Assembly: GCA_033283335.1 (NCBI GenBank) | Contig: JAWMQP010000001.1 | Location: 310,001 to 374,000, forward strand | Direction: 5' to 3' | DNA length: 64,000 bases | Source: Pseudomaricurvus sp033283335 | Lineage (GTDB): Bacteria > Pseudomonadota > Gammaproteobacteria > Pseudomonadales > Cellvibrionaceae | Shown here: positions 9,395 to 17,721 of the stretch, piece after piece | Position numbering within the stretch: the first letter of the stretch is position 1 | Layout: each line of letters opens with the position of its first letter | Translations under genes and position numbers: made by a program | Notes under the pieces: generated by a model | Told to the model about the DNA's origin: nothing | What the model saw: only the letters and a program-made list of their open reading frames with translations | Database searches by the model: none

Positions 9395-10261
9395 ATGACC
9401 GCTTTGAGTAATAACGCTCAGCCCGATCCCTCGCCGAACACCCGCTGGCAGGAAGCATTTTTCCGCCTGCGCTCCAACAAGGTGTTTGAGTTGTTTGTGA
9501 TTGGCATTATTGTTTTTTCGGCACTGGTGATCGGTGTGAAAACCTATCCGTTACCAGACTCTTTGCTAAAGTCGGTGGCGGTGTTGGACTGGGCCATCAC
9601 CGTGATTTTTCTGGTGGAAATCGTCATTCGTTTTCTGGGGGAACCGGATAAGAAGCGCTTTTTCCGCAATGGCTGGAACATTTTCGATACGCTGATTGTG
9701 GTGGTGAGCCTGGTGCCCATCGACAACAGCGATATGGCGTTGATTGGTCGACTGGTGCGTATTTTCCGCGTCTTGCGGATGGTGTCGATCATCCCGGAAC
9801 TGCGTATGCTGCTGAACTCTCTAATGAAGGCGCTGCCGCAGTTAGGTTACGTGGTGCTGATGATGTTCATTATTTTTTACATCTATGCCGCGATCGGCAG
9901 CACTTTCTTTGCCAGCATCAACAAGGATTTGTGGGGTGATATTGCGCTGAGCTTGCTGACCCTGTTCCGGGTGATGACGTTTGAAGATTGGACGGATGTC
10001 ATGTACGAGACAATGGGTACCTATCCGCTCAGCTGGATCTACTACATTTCCTTTATCTTTTTTACCGCCTTTGCCTTCCTCAACATGATCATTGGTATTG
10101 TGGTCAATGTGTTGGAAGAGGAGCACCGACGTGTCGCCAACGAAGAGGCGGAAGCCGCAGGCGAACCAACCTTGAAAGACCTGCAGCTGGAGATCCAGGA
10201 GCTGAAATCGCTGTTGCGCCAACAAGTGGAATCCACTTCGAAAGAGACTGTCTCCAACTGA
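9395..10261 (+). CDS. Voltage-gated cation channel, single six-helix domain (BacNav-like)
   Basis: A 288-residue inner-membrane channel expected to work as a tetramer. S1-S3 span roughly residues 32-110. S4 is GRLVRIFRVLRMV, with Arg119, 122, 125 and 128 every third residue, the voltage-sensor pattern. S5 and S6 flank the pore loop LLTLFRVMTFEDWTDVMY. The filter is T195-F-E-D-W-T-D201, where classic bacterial sodium channels have TLESW. The C-terminus (residues 258-280) is a short coiled coil as in other BacNav tetramers. A gaggt ribosome site precedes the ATG. The extra Asp198 and Asp201 suggest calcium permeation, an inference discussed in the findings. Confidence 0.9.
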   Translation: MTALSNNAQPDPSPNTRWQEAFFRLRSNKVFELFVIGIIVFSALVIGVKTYPLPDSLLKSVAVLDWAITVIFLVEIVIRFLGEPDKKRFFRNGWNIFDTLIVVVSLVPIDNSDMALIGRLVRIFRVLRMVSIIPELRMLLNSLMKALPQLGYVVLMMFIIFYIYAAIGSTFFASINKDLWGDIALSLLTLFRVMTFEDWTDVMYETMGTYPLSWIYYISFIFFTAFAFLNMIIGIVVNVLEEEHRRVANEEAEAAGEPTLKDLQLEIQELKSLLRQQVESTSKETVSN

Positions 10262-10265
10262 CCTC

Positions 10266-10943
10266 CTAGGGAAGATACAGATATTCCCAGCCTTTGCCGC
10301 CCAGGATAACCCTGTGGCGGCGTCCTTCCAGATCCAGATTGCCGCTTTCATAGGCAATGTCATCCTCGTAAAGTGAGACAAACCCCTCATCCAGGTGCAC
10401 CAGTCGCGGAAAGAATCGAGGCGGCTGGCGTGATTGGGCAAAGGTAATGGCATCTTCAATAGTATTGACCCGCGACAACTCCAACAAGGTAATGAATGCT
10501 GGCGGCAGGATGGGCAGCTTTCCCCGACGGTGTTGTTCCAATCCCTGAGCGGGAGTGAGCCACTGGAATTCCACAATTTCACTGTCATCGACCCGGACCG
10601 CCTGAAACTCATCCAGCACCCCGAGCAGGAAACTGGTGGCAAAGCGCTTGCCTTTTTGACGGGGTGTGGTCCAGTGAGAATAGGGAATAAAGTTGTCGGG
10701 CTTTAATTGTAGGCCAGCTTCTTCTTCACACTCGCGGGCGGCGGCGATGCGGTTGGCAGATAAGCTATGGAGGTCGCCATCCGCCGCGTCGTCCGCTTCG
10801 ACCCGGCCTCCTGGAAATACCCAGCTGCCACCGGCGAACTGCAGGGTATTGGCACGTTTCAGCAGCAGCACCTCAAAGTGTTGGCCACAGGCGCGCAGCA
10901 AAATCAGGGTGGAGGCGGGCAGGGCAGGTTTAAGATCACTCAT
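10266..10943 (-). CDS. Nudix hydrolase, NUDT19/RP2-like
   Basis: A 225-residue pyrophosphohydrolase of the Nudix fold. The start of the Nudix box is GGRVEADD and its second half is RECEEEAGL, matching RE-x-x-EE-x-G. The two halves are separated by a longer loop than the classic G-x5-E-x7-REUxEE spacing, as in the NUDT19-like branch that acts on CoA derivatives. The substrate cannot be read from the sequence. It converges on the ion channel gene with only four bases between stops and no terminator, so their transcripts must run into one another. No good ribosome site precedes the ATG. Confidence 0.85.
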   Translation of the reverse strand: MSDLKPALPASTLILLRACGQHFEVLLLKRANTLQFAGGSWVFPGGRVEADDAADGDLHSLSANRIAAARECEEEAGLQLKPDNFIPYSHWTTPRQKGKRFATSFLLGVLDEFQAVRVDDSEIVEFQWLTPAQGLEQHRRGKLPILPPAFITLLELSRVNTIEDAITFAQSRQPPRFFPRLVHLDEGFVSLYEDDIAYESGNLDLEGRRHRVILGGKGWEYLYLP

Positions 10944-11052
10944 AAAATTGGTCGTTATTATGCTTAGATTATGACATGAGGTTGTACCAACGGTGTGCAG
11001 CGGTGTTTGGCTGCAGCAAGCTCGGTGGTGTCATTAGCTTGAAATCAGGGTG

Positions 11053-11883
11053 TTATTGCAACAACCGTACCTCCCGCTGCGGGAAGGGAATGGTGATGCC
11101 GTTGTCTTTAAGGGCGGCATAAATCAGGCGATTGACCCGATACAGCTGCTCGTAGTAGTGCTCGGTCGGCAACCATACCCGGATACCGAGATTGACACAG
11201 CTGTCGGCAAAGGCCTCGATACCCACTTGAGGGGCCTTGTGCGCATCGATTGCGTCCACTTTGCTCAGGGCTTGTTCGATCAGGTGGATGGCCCGGTCCG
11301 GATCCTCGTCGTAGGCAATACCGATGGACAGTTCGGCGATGGTGTAGCTGAAAGAATTGTGCAGAATTTCGCCGATGATGTGCCGGTTGGGAATATTAAT
11401 GCGTGTGCCGTCTTCGTTGGTCAGGATGGTGAACGCCAAATGGACTTCGTCCACCTTACCGGTGACCCCTTGCACGCTGATGGTGTCGCCGACGACATAC
11501 GGCCGGGTGAGAATGATGTTCAAGCCAGCTCCGTAGTTGGACAGCAGACCTTGAACGGCCAGACCGGCCCCCAGTGACAGAGCACCTACCGCCGCCAGGA
11601 ACGGGGTGACGCTGATGCCCAGTTTGCCCAGGGCGATGATCGCCACCATGACGATGACCAGCAGCTTAACGGTGGAGGCGATGAATCGACTGAGAGTGAT
11701 GTCGAGCTGTTTCTTTTCACACAGTTTGAATACCGCATTAGCGGCTTTGCGGGCTACCAGCAGTCCGATAAACAAAATGATCAGAGCGCCGAACAGCTGG
11801 AAGCTGTATTGCACAAAGAACTCGATCACCATCTGGTAAATTTCCTGAAACTGATCCAGTTCTTTCTGAAGGTTTTCTTCCAT
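11053..11883 (-). CDS. mscS: Small-conductance mechanosensitive channel, MscS family
   Basis: A 276-residue inner-membrane channel that opens under membrane tension and releases solutes in hypo-osmotic shock. Three hydrophobic helices occupy about residues 25-115. The pore helix is rich in Gly and Ala (AAVGALSLGAGLAVQGLLS), the hallmark of MscS TM3. The cytoplasmic cage follows, with the conserved RPYVVGDTI and LTNEDGTRINIPN segments. The length is close to E. coli MscS (286 residues). A GAGGAG ribosome site lies about ten bases before the ATG. It is downstream of the MoxR/VWA genes on the same strand, 36 bases from the VWA start of transcription direction reversed, i.e. not clearly in one operon. 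Confidence 0.93.
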   Translation of the reverse strand: MEENLQKELDQFQEIYQMVIEFFVQYSFQLFGALIILFIGLLVARKAANAVFKLCEKKQLDITLSRFIASTVKLLVIVMVAIIALGKLGISVTPFLAAVGALSLGAGLAVQGLLSNYGAGLNIILTRPYVVGDTISVQGVTGKVDEVHLAFTILTNEDGTRINIPNRHIIGEILHNSFSYTIAELSIGIAYDEDPDRAIHLIEQALSKVDAIDAHKAPQVGIEAFADSCVNLGIRVWLPTEHYYEQLYRVNRLIYAALKDNGITIPFPQREVRLLQ

Positions 11884-11919
11884 GGATATGACTCCTCAAT
11901 GGCCTTGTGATGGCCGGTT

Positions 11920-13341
11920 CTAGGAATATTTTAACAAACTGCCGAGTATGCGGTTGAGGTCGCGCAGGGAATTGCAGCTATCCACCAGTGAGCAGTAGGG
12001 GGCGTACTCATTCATGATGGAGTCGCCGCTGTTCCAGCTGTAACGGCTTTCGGGGTTTAACCAAAGTACTCGCTGGCTGCGCTGGTAAACTTTTTGCCAT
12101 AGCTCCGCCTTGCCATCGCTGTGGTTGTTGCGGGCATCGCCCAGCATGATAACGGTGGTTTTATTGTCGATGTCGTTAAGCGCCAGTTCCGCAAAATCTG
12201 TCAGGGCGCGACCGTAATCCGTGGGGCGATTGGCCCAGTCGCTCATGATTTGGGCCAGCGCCTGCTCAATGTCATGCTGTTGAAACAGCTGGGTAACCTC
12301 TCCCAGGCTGGAAGCAAAGACAAAGGAGCGAACCCGCGGCAGCACATCCTGCAGGCTGTAGAGGAACAGCAGCAGGAACCGGGCGACGCGACTGCAGGAA
12401 CCGCTGACATCGCAGAGTACCATGACCTTGGGGCGATCCACGCGGGTGGATTTCCAGCGGGTATGGAACAGGTAACCGTCATAGGCAGCATTGGCGGCGA
12501 GGGTTTTGCGTACATCCAGCAAACCGCGCTTGGTCACCCGGCGTCTGCGGCTGTGGAGGGAGGCCAGTTGTTTGGCGGCTTTTTGAACCAGACGGGTCAT
12601 CTGCCGGTAAGCGCTGTGATCAATATTGGTCAGTTTGATTTTCTGCAGGTTTTGTTCCCGCAGTTGCTGGCCTTTGTGTTGACTGAACAGAAGGTATTGC
12701 TGCTCAACATAGTCTTTCACCTGTTCCAGCAGTTGCTGGCGTCGGTGTTGTAACAGTTCCACCAGCATTGACTGACTGTCTTCCTGCGCCAGTTGTGTCA
12801 GTTCCTGGCTCAACTGCTGGTCGCCCAGTTGCTTCATGATTCGATAACTGACCGGCCCCTTCTGGGTAAACATCTGCATTTGATTGGCATTGGCGGCCTG
12901 TGCGGCAGCGACAATCGCAGTCTGCAGGCTGGCCTGGTCGTTGCTTAGCAGCTGCTGAGCCAGGGGCGACGCCACCGCAGAGCCTTCAGGTTGAGGTGGA
13001 GAGCCTTCAGCGGGAGGTAGAGAGCCTTCAGCGGTAGGTTGAGAGCCTTCAGCTTGAGGTAGAGAGCCTTCAGCGGGAGGTTGAGAATCCCCAGCGGCTG
13101 CATCCTCTGTCTCGAAACGTTGATGGGCTTGAAAAAACTGGTCGAACAGGGTTTCCAGTTGCATCCGGTGAGGGAGAGTTTTGGCCAGGGTCATACCGAG
13201 GGCGCTTTTCAACAGCTCCGGACTGTCCATCCCCACCCATTGAGCCGCTTTCAGGGCGTCCAGGGTTTCAGCCGTGGAAATGGGGAGTCCATGGTGTCGC
13301 AATGCCTGTATAAAGTCGCCAAGAGCTTGCTGCATAGCCAT
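11920..13341 (-). CDS. VWA-domain protein, CoxE-like, with heptapeptide repeats
   Basis: A 473-residue protein with a C-terminal von Willebrand A domain. The metal-site motif DVSGS is present in VMVLCDVSGSCSRV, followed by FVFASSLGEVTQ and later TTVIMLGDARNN. The N-terminal 85 residues precede a low-complexity linker made of five copies of a Pro/Glu/Gly/Ser heptapeptide ending EGS (about residues 87-121). It lies 20 bases downstream of the MoxR ATPase gene, and such pairs act together to assemble or insert metals into partner enzymes. No partner enzyme is beside them here, so the client is unknown. The ATG at 13341 or a second ATG six bases on may be used. Confidence 0.85.
   Translation of the reverse strand: MAMQQALGDFIQALRHHGLPISTAETLDALKAAQWVGMDSPELLKSALGMTLAKTLPHRMQLETLFDQFFQAHQRFETEDAAAGDSQPPAEGSLPQAEGSQPTAEGSLPPAEGSPPQPEGSAVASPLAQQLLSNDQASLQTAIVAAAQAANANQMQMFTQKGPVSYRIMKQLGDQQLSQELTQLAQEDSQSMLVELLQHRRQQLLEQVKDYVEQQYLLFSQHKGQQLREQNLQKIKLTNIDHSAYRQMTRLVQKAAKQLASLHSRRRRVTKRGLLDVRKTLAANAAYDGYLFHTRWKSTRVDRPKVMVLCDVSGSCSRVARFLLLFLYSLQDVLPRVRSFVFASSLGEVTQLFQQHDIEQALAQIMSDWANRPTDYGRALTDFAELALNDIDNKTTVIMLGDARNNHSDGKAELWQKVYQRSQRVLWLNPESRYSWNSGDSIMNEYAPYCSLVDSCNSLRDLNRILGSLLKYS
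12979..13083. repeat. Five tandem 21-bp coding repeats
   Basis: Five consecutive 21-base units, each starting agagccttcag on the + strand, encode the EGS heptapeptide linker of the VWA protein on the minus strand. Units differ at a few positions, so the array is not brand new. Copy number is likely to vary between strains. Confidence 0.9.
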
Positions 13342-13361
13342 GATCCCAGTTGTCCGTTGGT

Positions 13362-14318
13362 CTAGCGGTGATCGGCACCAGCTTGTCGCATATTGCTCAG
13401 CAGCTGGTTGATCTCGGGTTGCACGGCTTCAATATCGTCCTGGTATTTCAGCAGCAAATTGAGAGTATTGTGAATCCACTCCCGATCCAAGCTGTCGACG
13501 TTCAGCAGTAACAACGCCCGAGCCCAATCAATGCTTTCGCTGACCGCCGGTACCTTCTTCAACGCCATCTGACGTAATTGTTTGACGAAGGAAACCACCT
13601 GTTGGCGCAATTGCTCGCCCAGTTCAGGCACCTGGCTGGCGATGATTTGCTGCTCCAGTTTGGGGTCGGGGAAGGGGATATAGAGATGCAGGCAACGACG
13701 CTTGAGGGCATCTCCCAGCTCCCGGGTATTGTTGCTGGTCAGAAACACGATGGGCCGAGATAGGGCTTTGACGGTACCAATTTCCGGAATAGAGACCTGA
13801 TAGTCGGACAGCAATTCCAGCAGGAAGGCTTCAAATTCCTGGTCGGCTTTGTCTATTTCATCAATCAGCAGAATGGCGCCATCTTTTTCCCGTAGAGCCT
13901 GCAGCAGCGGGCGGGTTTCCAGAAAGGCTTCGGAATAAAAAATATCGCCAAACTGATGCAGTCGCTCCACCGATTCATCCAGGCCTTTCGCTCCCCGCAT
14001 CACATCCCCCAGTTGATCTTTGAGCAGTTGGGTGTAGAGCAGTTGTTTACCGTACTTCCACTCATACAAGGCCTTGGCTTCATCCAGCCCCTCATAGCAC
14101 TGCATGCGAATCAGGGGCGCATTGAGGTATTCGGCGGTTTTCTTGGCCAGTTCCGTTTTACCCACACCGGGTGGGCCTTCGACGAGGATGGGCTTTTGCA
14201 ACTGACAGGCCAGGTAGACCGCGGTGGCAATGGCGTCACTGCAGATGTAGCCGAGTTGCTCAAAGTGGTGTTGTATTTCCTGGGGGGAGCGAATCTTGTC
14301 TTGATGCTGAATGATCAA
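13362..14318 (-). CDS. MoxR-family AAA+ ATPase
   Basis: A 318-residue AAA+ ATPase of the MoxR/CoxD group. Walker A is GPPGVGKTE and Walker B is ILLIDEIDKAD; sensor 1 is the VFLTSNNTRELGDALKRR segment with its arginine finger. MoxR proteins remodel or metallate enzymes together with a VWA partner, and the VWA gene lies 20 bases downstream on the same strand. The two most likely form an operon. The ATG at 14318 gives the normal family N-terminus. The client is not visible in the window. Confidence 0.9.
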   Translation of the reverse strand: MIIQHQDKIRSPQEIQHHFEQLGYICSDAIATAVYLACQLQKPILVEGPPGVGKTELAKKTAEYLNAPLIRMQCYEGLDEAKALYEWKYGKQLLYTQLLKDQLGDVMRGAKGLDESVERLHQFGDIFYSEAFLETRPLLQALREKDGAILLIDEIDKADQEFEAFLLELLSDYQVSIPEIGTVKALSRPIVFLTSNNTRELGDALKRRCLHLYIPFPDPKLEQQIIASQVPELGEQLRQQVVSFVKQLRQMALKKVPAVSESIDWARALLLLNVDSLDREWIHNTLNLLLKYQDDIEAVQPEINQLLSNMRQAGADHR

Positions 14319-14494
14319 AGCCGAGTCCTATCGAGCGTTCTAGCGCAGGGATTAGAGTTATATTGAGTATAGAAGCAGTGACTATCCTACTGTTTTTTCT
14401 TACAAAAGCCCATCGCATACCGCTAAAGCTGCAGGGATGAAGGGCGGGGATGTAGGCGGGAGACGTCCGCCACCCGGGGTGGCGCAGGTGTGAA

Positions 14495-15076
14495 TTACTG
14501 TTCCAGAGCCTCGGTCCGCAGGGCCCGTAATTTCTCCTGAAGTCGTACTTTCTCCTGAGCCCGTTCCAGGGCGGCATCGTAGGGGTTCTTCGGCAGGAAC
14601 GGGGTAATCATTTCACGGGTTTCCTGGTACAGGTTGTGAACGTTCGGTAACAGGCCTACAGCCATACGCCGTGACAACATGGTAATCGGGAACAGGCATT
14701 TATCGGTCTCGCCCACACAGGTCGCGCGACTGCGGCCCTGTTTGTCCTCGTAGCGTTTCCACTCAAGCCCAAAGTCATTCACCATCAAGTTGCCCAGAAC
14801 CGCACCGAGGGCTTGCTGTGTCAAATGGTCGTCACGGGCGATCACACCTCGGTTGATAATCCGCTGGAGCAGCTCCAGGTCCTGTTGGGTACCGTGTACC
14901 TGCATGCCAAAGTTGCTTCTGGCCAGTTCATCGATCTTTTCGACCTGTTGGTCCAGGTGCTGTTGCTCAAGCCAGCTTAGGTCTGAAATGGTCACATCGC
15001 CATCGTCAGCCTGTGCCAGGGGGAAATAACTGGTTAGGCTGATCAAAAAACAGACAACAATTCGCAGCATGTACAC
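14495..15076 (-). CDS. Periplasmic DUF3806-like protein
   Basis: A 193-residue protein with a clear signal peptide: a hydrophobic stretch (IVVCFLISLTSYFPLAQA) followed by DDGD, with likely cleavage after AQA. The mature part reads IDELARSNFGMQVHG and QRIINRGVIARDDHLTQQAL, then LGAVLGNLMV, which I recall as the DUF3806 pattern. Two cysteines 7 residues apart (CVGETDKC) could form a disulfide. The C-terminal 30 residues are a charged helix. No function is known. The gene stands alone, with about 175 bases before the MoxR operon. Confidence 0.7.
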   Translation of the reverse strand: MYMLRIVVCFLISLTSYFPLAQADDGDVTISDLSWLEQQHLDQQVEKIDELARSNFGMQVHGTQQDLELLQRIINRGVIARDDHLTQQALGAVLGNLMVNDFGLEWKRYEDKQGRSRATCVGETDKCLFPITMLSRRMAVGLLPNVHNLYQETREMITPFLPKNPYDAALERAQEKVRLQEKLRALRTEALEQ

Positions 15077-15230
15077 AAACTCCAGGCTTGGGTGGGGTCA
15101 AATCCGACAATCACAATGTTAAGGGGGCGTCATTATAGCAGTGATAAGATCTGACTCCATGGTCTGCCATGAGTTTCCTGGCCGCAGGGGGTTTTGCTTT
15201 CACAGGGCTGGGATTCAGTCGATGGAGGAC

Positions 15231-15236
15231 TATAAT
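15231..15236 (+). promoter_or_regulatory. Putative -10 element of the yejK promoter
   Basis: A perfect TATAAT lies 37 bases before the yejK ATG, giving a leader of about 30 bases. No good -35 hexamer is seen 16-18 bases upstream, so this is tentative. Confidence 0.4.
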
Positions 15237-15272
15237 GCAGACCTTTGAATCGACGTGCGGACAGGAGAGATC

Positions 15273-16280
15273 ATGCCGTTAACCCATTGTATTGCCCACG
15301 CCATCCGCCGTTCCGGGACTGAAAGCCCTGTCGAATTGTCCCTGCGTGACAAAGGTCTGCCCACTAGCAGTTACCTGGAAGAGTTGGTCAGGGAACTTAA
15401 ACATGCCTATGTCGGCAAGGCCGGTAAACAGTATGGTCAGTTCCATACGGATTTGTCGGTGTCTCTGGTGGCGCAATGGTTGCGAGAATTTCGGGATGAG
15501 AAGCTGAGTTTTGAACGTTTTACCATCAAGGCCACCGAGCATTTTCAATCCCTGTTAAGCGACACCGACATTGTCGTCGATGGCCATCTGTTGTTTGCGG
15601 TGGATTCCCTGGCTGATGCGGATTCCCTCTATGTCTTTTTGCTGTTGCACAATGAGGGTGTCTACCTGGATGGCGATTTGAGCTTGCAGACATCCCGTTT
15701 TCTCGACGTGCGTGGTGTTATGCTTGGTGCCAAGGTGGATATGACCGCCTGGCTGTCAGAAGAAGACGGTAGCTATTTGAGCGTGTTACGCGCCCGTGGC
15801 GACAAAGACTTAACCGACCAGTTCTGGAAATGGATTGGCTTTGCCGACCAGCGGGATATCAGTGCGGAAACCAGCGCTTTTCTGGAAGTGGTGAGTGCCT
15901 TCAGTGAAACCATGGACACTGAAGAAGCTCAGGTCTATCGGAATAAAATAGTCGATTATTGCCTCGATCAGGACAAGCGTGGGGAACCGGTGGTAATCCG
16001 CGAACTCTCAGAACATGTGGATGACAAACAGCCTGATCGGTTTGCCCAATTTATGGAAACGCGAAAGGAAGAAGCGCCGGCTCAATTGATTCCCGACAAG
16101 CGGCAGCTGAAACAATATGTTCGCATCAGTGGCCGCAACGACCAGCTCAGTATGAGTTTTGCTGCTGAGTGCCTGGGGGAAACTATTGTTTACGATAAAG
16201 ACAGCGACAGCCTGACAATTCGTAACATCCCGGCGCCGCTTAAGCTAAGGTTAATTAAGCACCTGAAAAGTGGCGAGTAA
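15273..16280 (+). CDS. yejK: Nucleoid-associated protein YejK (NdpA)
   Basis: A 335-residue YejK/NdpA-family nucleoid protein, matching the usual 335-residue length. The N-terminus MPLTHCIAHAIRR and the internal LSDTDIVVDGHLLFAVDSLA and FLDVRGVMLGAKVDM segments are typical. It is associated with the bacterial nucleoid; its exact role is unclear. The ATG at 15273 is chosen because of an AGGAGA ribosome site just before it; an in-frame GTG at 15255 lies upstream of that site. It starts a set of three same-strand genes. Confidence 0.92.
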   Translation: MPLTHCIAHAIRRSGTESPVELSLRDKGLPTSSYLEELVRELKHAYVGKAGKQYGQFHTDLSVSLVAQWLREFRDEKLSFERFTIKATEHFQSLLSDTDIVVDGHLLFAVDSLADADSLYVFLLLHNEGVYLDGDLSLQTSRFLDVRGVMLGAKVDMTAWLSEEDGSYLSVLRARGDKDLTDQFWKWIGFADQRDISAETSAFLEVVSAFSETMDTEEAQVYRNKIVDYCLDQDKRGEPVVIRELSEHVDDKQPDRFAQFMETRKEEAPAQLIPDKRQLKQYVRISGRNDQLSMSFAAECLGETIVYDKDSDSLTIRNIPAPLKLRLIKHLKSGE

Positions 16281-16322
16281 GTCTGAAGCTGGTGGATTAC
16301 TACTTGATAAAGGAGTAGAGGC

Positions 16323-16730
16323 ATGCAAAAACTGATATGGGCGATTTTGCTGTTGATGGTGATAGCGATGGGCTGGACCAATTACGATACCCGGCAAATG
16401 CTGCAGGAATCCCGTCAACAGCTGGCGCTTGCCAGTGAGCTGAATACTCAACAGCAACAACAGTTGGAGTTGTTGCACGCTGAGGTCGTCCGCCTCAATC
16501 AACGGGTGTCAACGCTTGATAAAAACAGCGTCGAGGGTATTGTGCGAGAGGCCAATCAGGCAATATTGCAGGGCTGGGAATCATTGGTCAGCACAGTCGA
16601 GGAGGAGTTGAAAAAAGCGCGGGAAAAAGCCGCTGGCGGCTCCTCGAATCAATCACCAGCGCCACCCCAACAGCAACCATCAATACCGCCTGGCCAGTTT
16701 GAGTCGCCGGATGGCACAGATCGAACATGA
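16323..16730 (+). CDS. Small membrane-anchored coiled-coil protein
   Basis: A 135-residue protein I do not recognise. Residues 4-19 form one transmembrane helix (LIWAILLLMVIAMGW). Residues 25-95 are a Gln/Leu/Glu-rich coiled coil containing a run of five glutamines. The tail is Pro/Gln/Ser-rich and disordered. It is probably anchored in the inner membrane with the coiled coil in the periplasm. An AAGGAG ribosome site precedes the ATG, which supports it as real. It lies 42 bases after yejK. The stop codon lies inside the first copy of a duplicated 14-base string. Confidence 0.7.
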   Translation: MQKLIWAILLLMVIAMGWTNYDTRQMLQESRQQLALASELNTQQQQQLELLHAEVVRLNQRVSTLDKNSVEGIVREANQAILQGWESLVSTVEEELKKAREKAAGGSSNQSPAPPQQQPSIPPGQFESPDGTDRT

Positions 16731-16755
16731 TGTTACTGTCAAACATGATGTTACT
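16724..16755 (+). repeat. Short direct repeat, period 18
   Basis: The string aacatgatgttact occurs at 16724-16737 and again at 16742-16755. The first copy covers the stop codon of the preceding gene, so the duplication arose at the gene end. Confidence 0.85.
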
Positions 16756-16815
16756 ATTGTCTGACTTTTTCACCTGTCATTAACCTGTTTCTTTAGCTGA
16801 TATAAGGATGTATGA

Positions 16816-17598
16816 ATGAAAGCGTTTAAAATACTGGCCGGCCTGATGGTCGTATTGCTTGTTATGGCGATAGGGGCTGGGATATTCCTCGTCAAGAACC
16901 TCGATGGGTTGGTCAAAACCGTCATCGAAGACGCCGGCAGCCAGACGTTGAAGACAGAGGTGCGCCTGAGTGAAGCGGCTATCGGCTTGAAAGAAGGACG
17001 CGCGGCGCTTCATGGACTGACAATCGCCAATCCTCCCGGCTTCAGTCAATCTCCGGCCTTGAGTCTGGGGGAAGTGGCGGTTGATATCGAGCTTAAAAGT
17101 CTTGGTAGTGGCGTGATTGTGCTGAATGAAGTGCTGGTGTCGGACGCCCATTTACTGGCCGAACAGAAAGACCTCACCCGTATCAACCTCAATGTGCTGT
17201 TGCAGAATGTCAAACAGCAGGGGCAATCCAGTGCGGCAGCGTCGGAGCCAAAGCAAACCACCAGTGACGGTGAACCCATCCGTCTGGCGATCGAAAAACT
17301 GACGCTGGAGGCTATTGATATGCGATTGCTGAGCGATCAGTGGGGGGAAAGAACGGTAACTGTACCGCCCATCTATCTGTCGAACCTGGGTGATAAGGAA
17401 CATGGGTTGACCCCGGAACAGATGGCATCGGCCATTCTTCAGCCACTGCTTGATCAGGCCAAGCGTGTGTTGGAAGATGAGTTGAAGCAGCGGGCCAAGG
17501 AAGAGGCTCGTGGCGCCGTTGAGAAAAAACTAAAAGAGAGTTTGGATGAGGACGATCAGGAAAAGTTAAATCGCCTCAAATCCCTTTTCGACAAATAA
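16816..17598 (+). CDS. AsmA-like membrane-anchored periplasmic protein
   Basis: A 260-residue protein with an N-terminal transmembrane helix (ILAGLMVVLLVMAIGAGIFL) and a periplasmic domain. The pattern just after the helix (DGLVKTVIEDAGSQ, then TEVRLSEAAIGLKEGRAAL and LTIANPPGFSQ) is typical of the N-terminus of AsmA-type proteins. The protein is far shorter than AsmA or TamB and ends in a charged helical region rich in Lys and Glu (about residues 205-260). Such proteins are linked to envelope lipid homeostasis; a specific job is not known. The ATG is preceded by a weak ataaggatg ribosome site. A perfect bidirectional terminator follows. Confidence 0.75.
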   Translation: MKAFKILAGLMVVLLVMAIGAGIFLVKNLDGLVKTVIEDAGSQTLKTEVRLSEAAIGLKEGRAALHGLTIANPPGFSQSPALSLGEVAVDIELKSLGSGVIVLNEVLVSDAHLLAEQKDLTRINLNVLLQNVKQQGQSSAAASEPKQTTSDGEPIRLAIEKLTLEAIDMRLLSDQWGERTVTVPPIYLSNLGDKEHGLTPEQMASAILQPLLDQAKRVLEDELKQRAKEEARGAVEKKLKESLDEDDQEKLNRLKSLFDK

Positions 17599-17638
17599 CG
17601 GCATCCGCTGTGTCCCTATACCTTCCAAAAACTGGATA

Positions 17639-17681
17639 TCACCAGTAAAAACAGGGCCTTGGGCCCTGTTTTTACTGGTGA
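17639..17681. terminator. Bidirectional terminator, perfect 20-bp stem
   Basis: Arms 17639-17658 and 17662-17681 are perfect reverse complements with a three-base ttg loop. The stem contains an A-run on one side and a T-run on the other, so it can stop transcription from both the AsmA-like gene and the convergent nitronate monooxygenase gene. Confidence 0.9.
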
Positions 17682-17721
17682 GGCTATCAGATTAGTGGTC
17701 AAGGTTATCCGCTTGTGTTCC

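Noticed and set aside
12979..13083. A possible CRISPR array (five regular repeats)
   Set aside because: The 21-base units are contiguous without spacers and are in frame inside a coding region.
14260..14577. A 105-residue gene between the MoxR gene and the DUF3806-like gene
   Set aside because: It overlaps both neighbours, is rich in Arg, Pro and Trp, and has no ribosome site.
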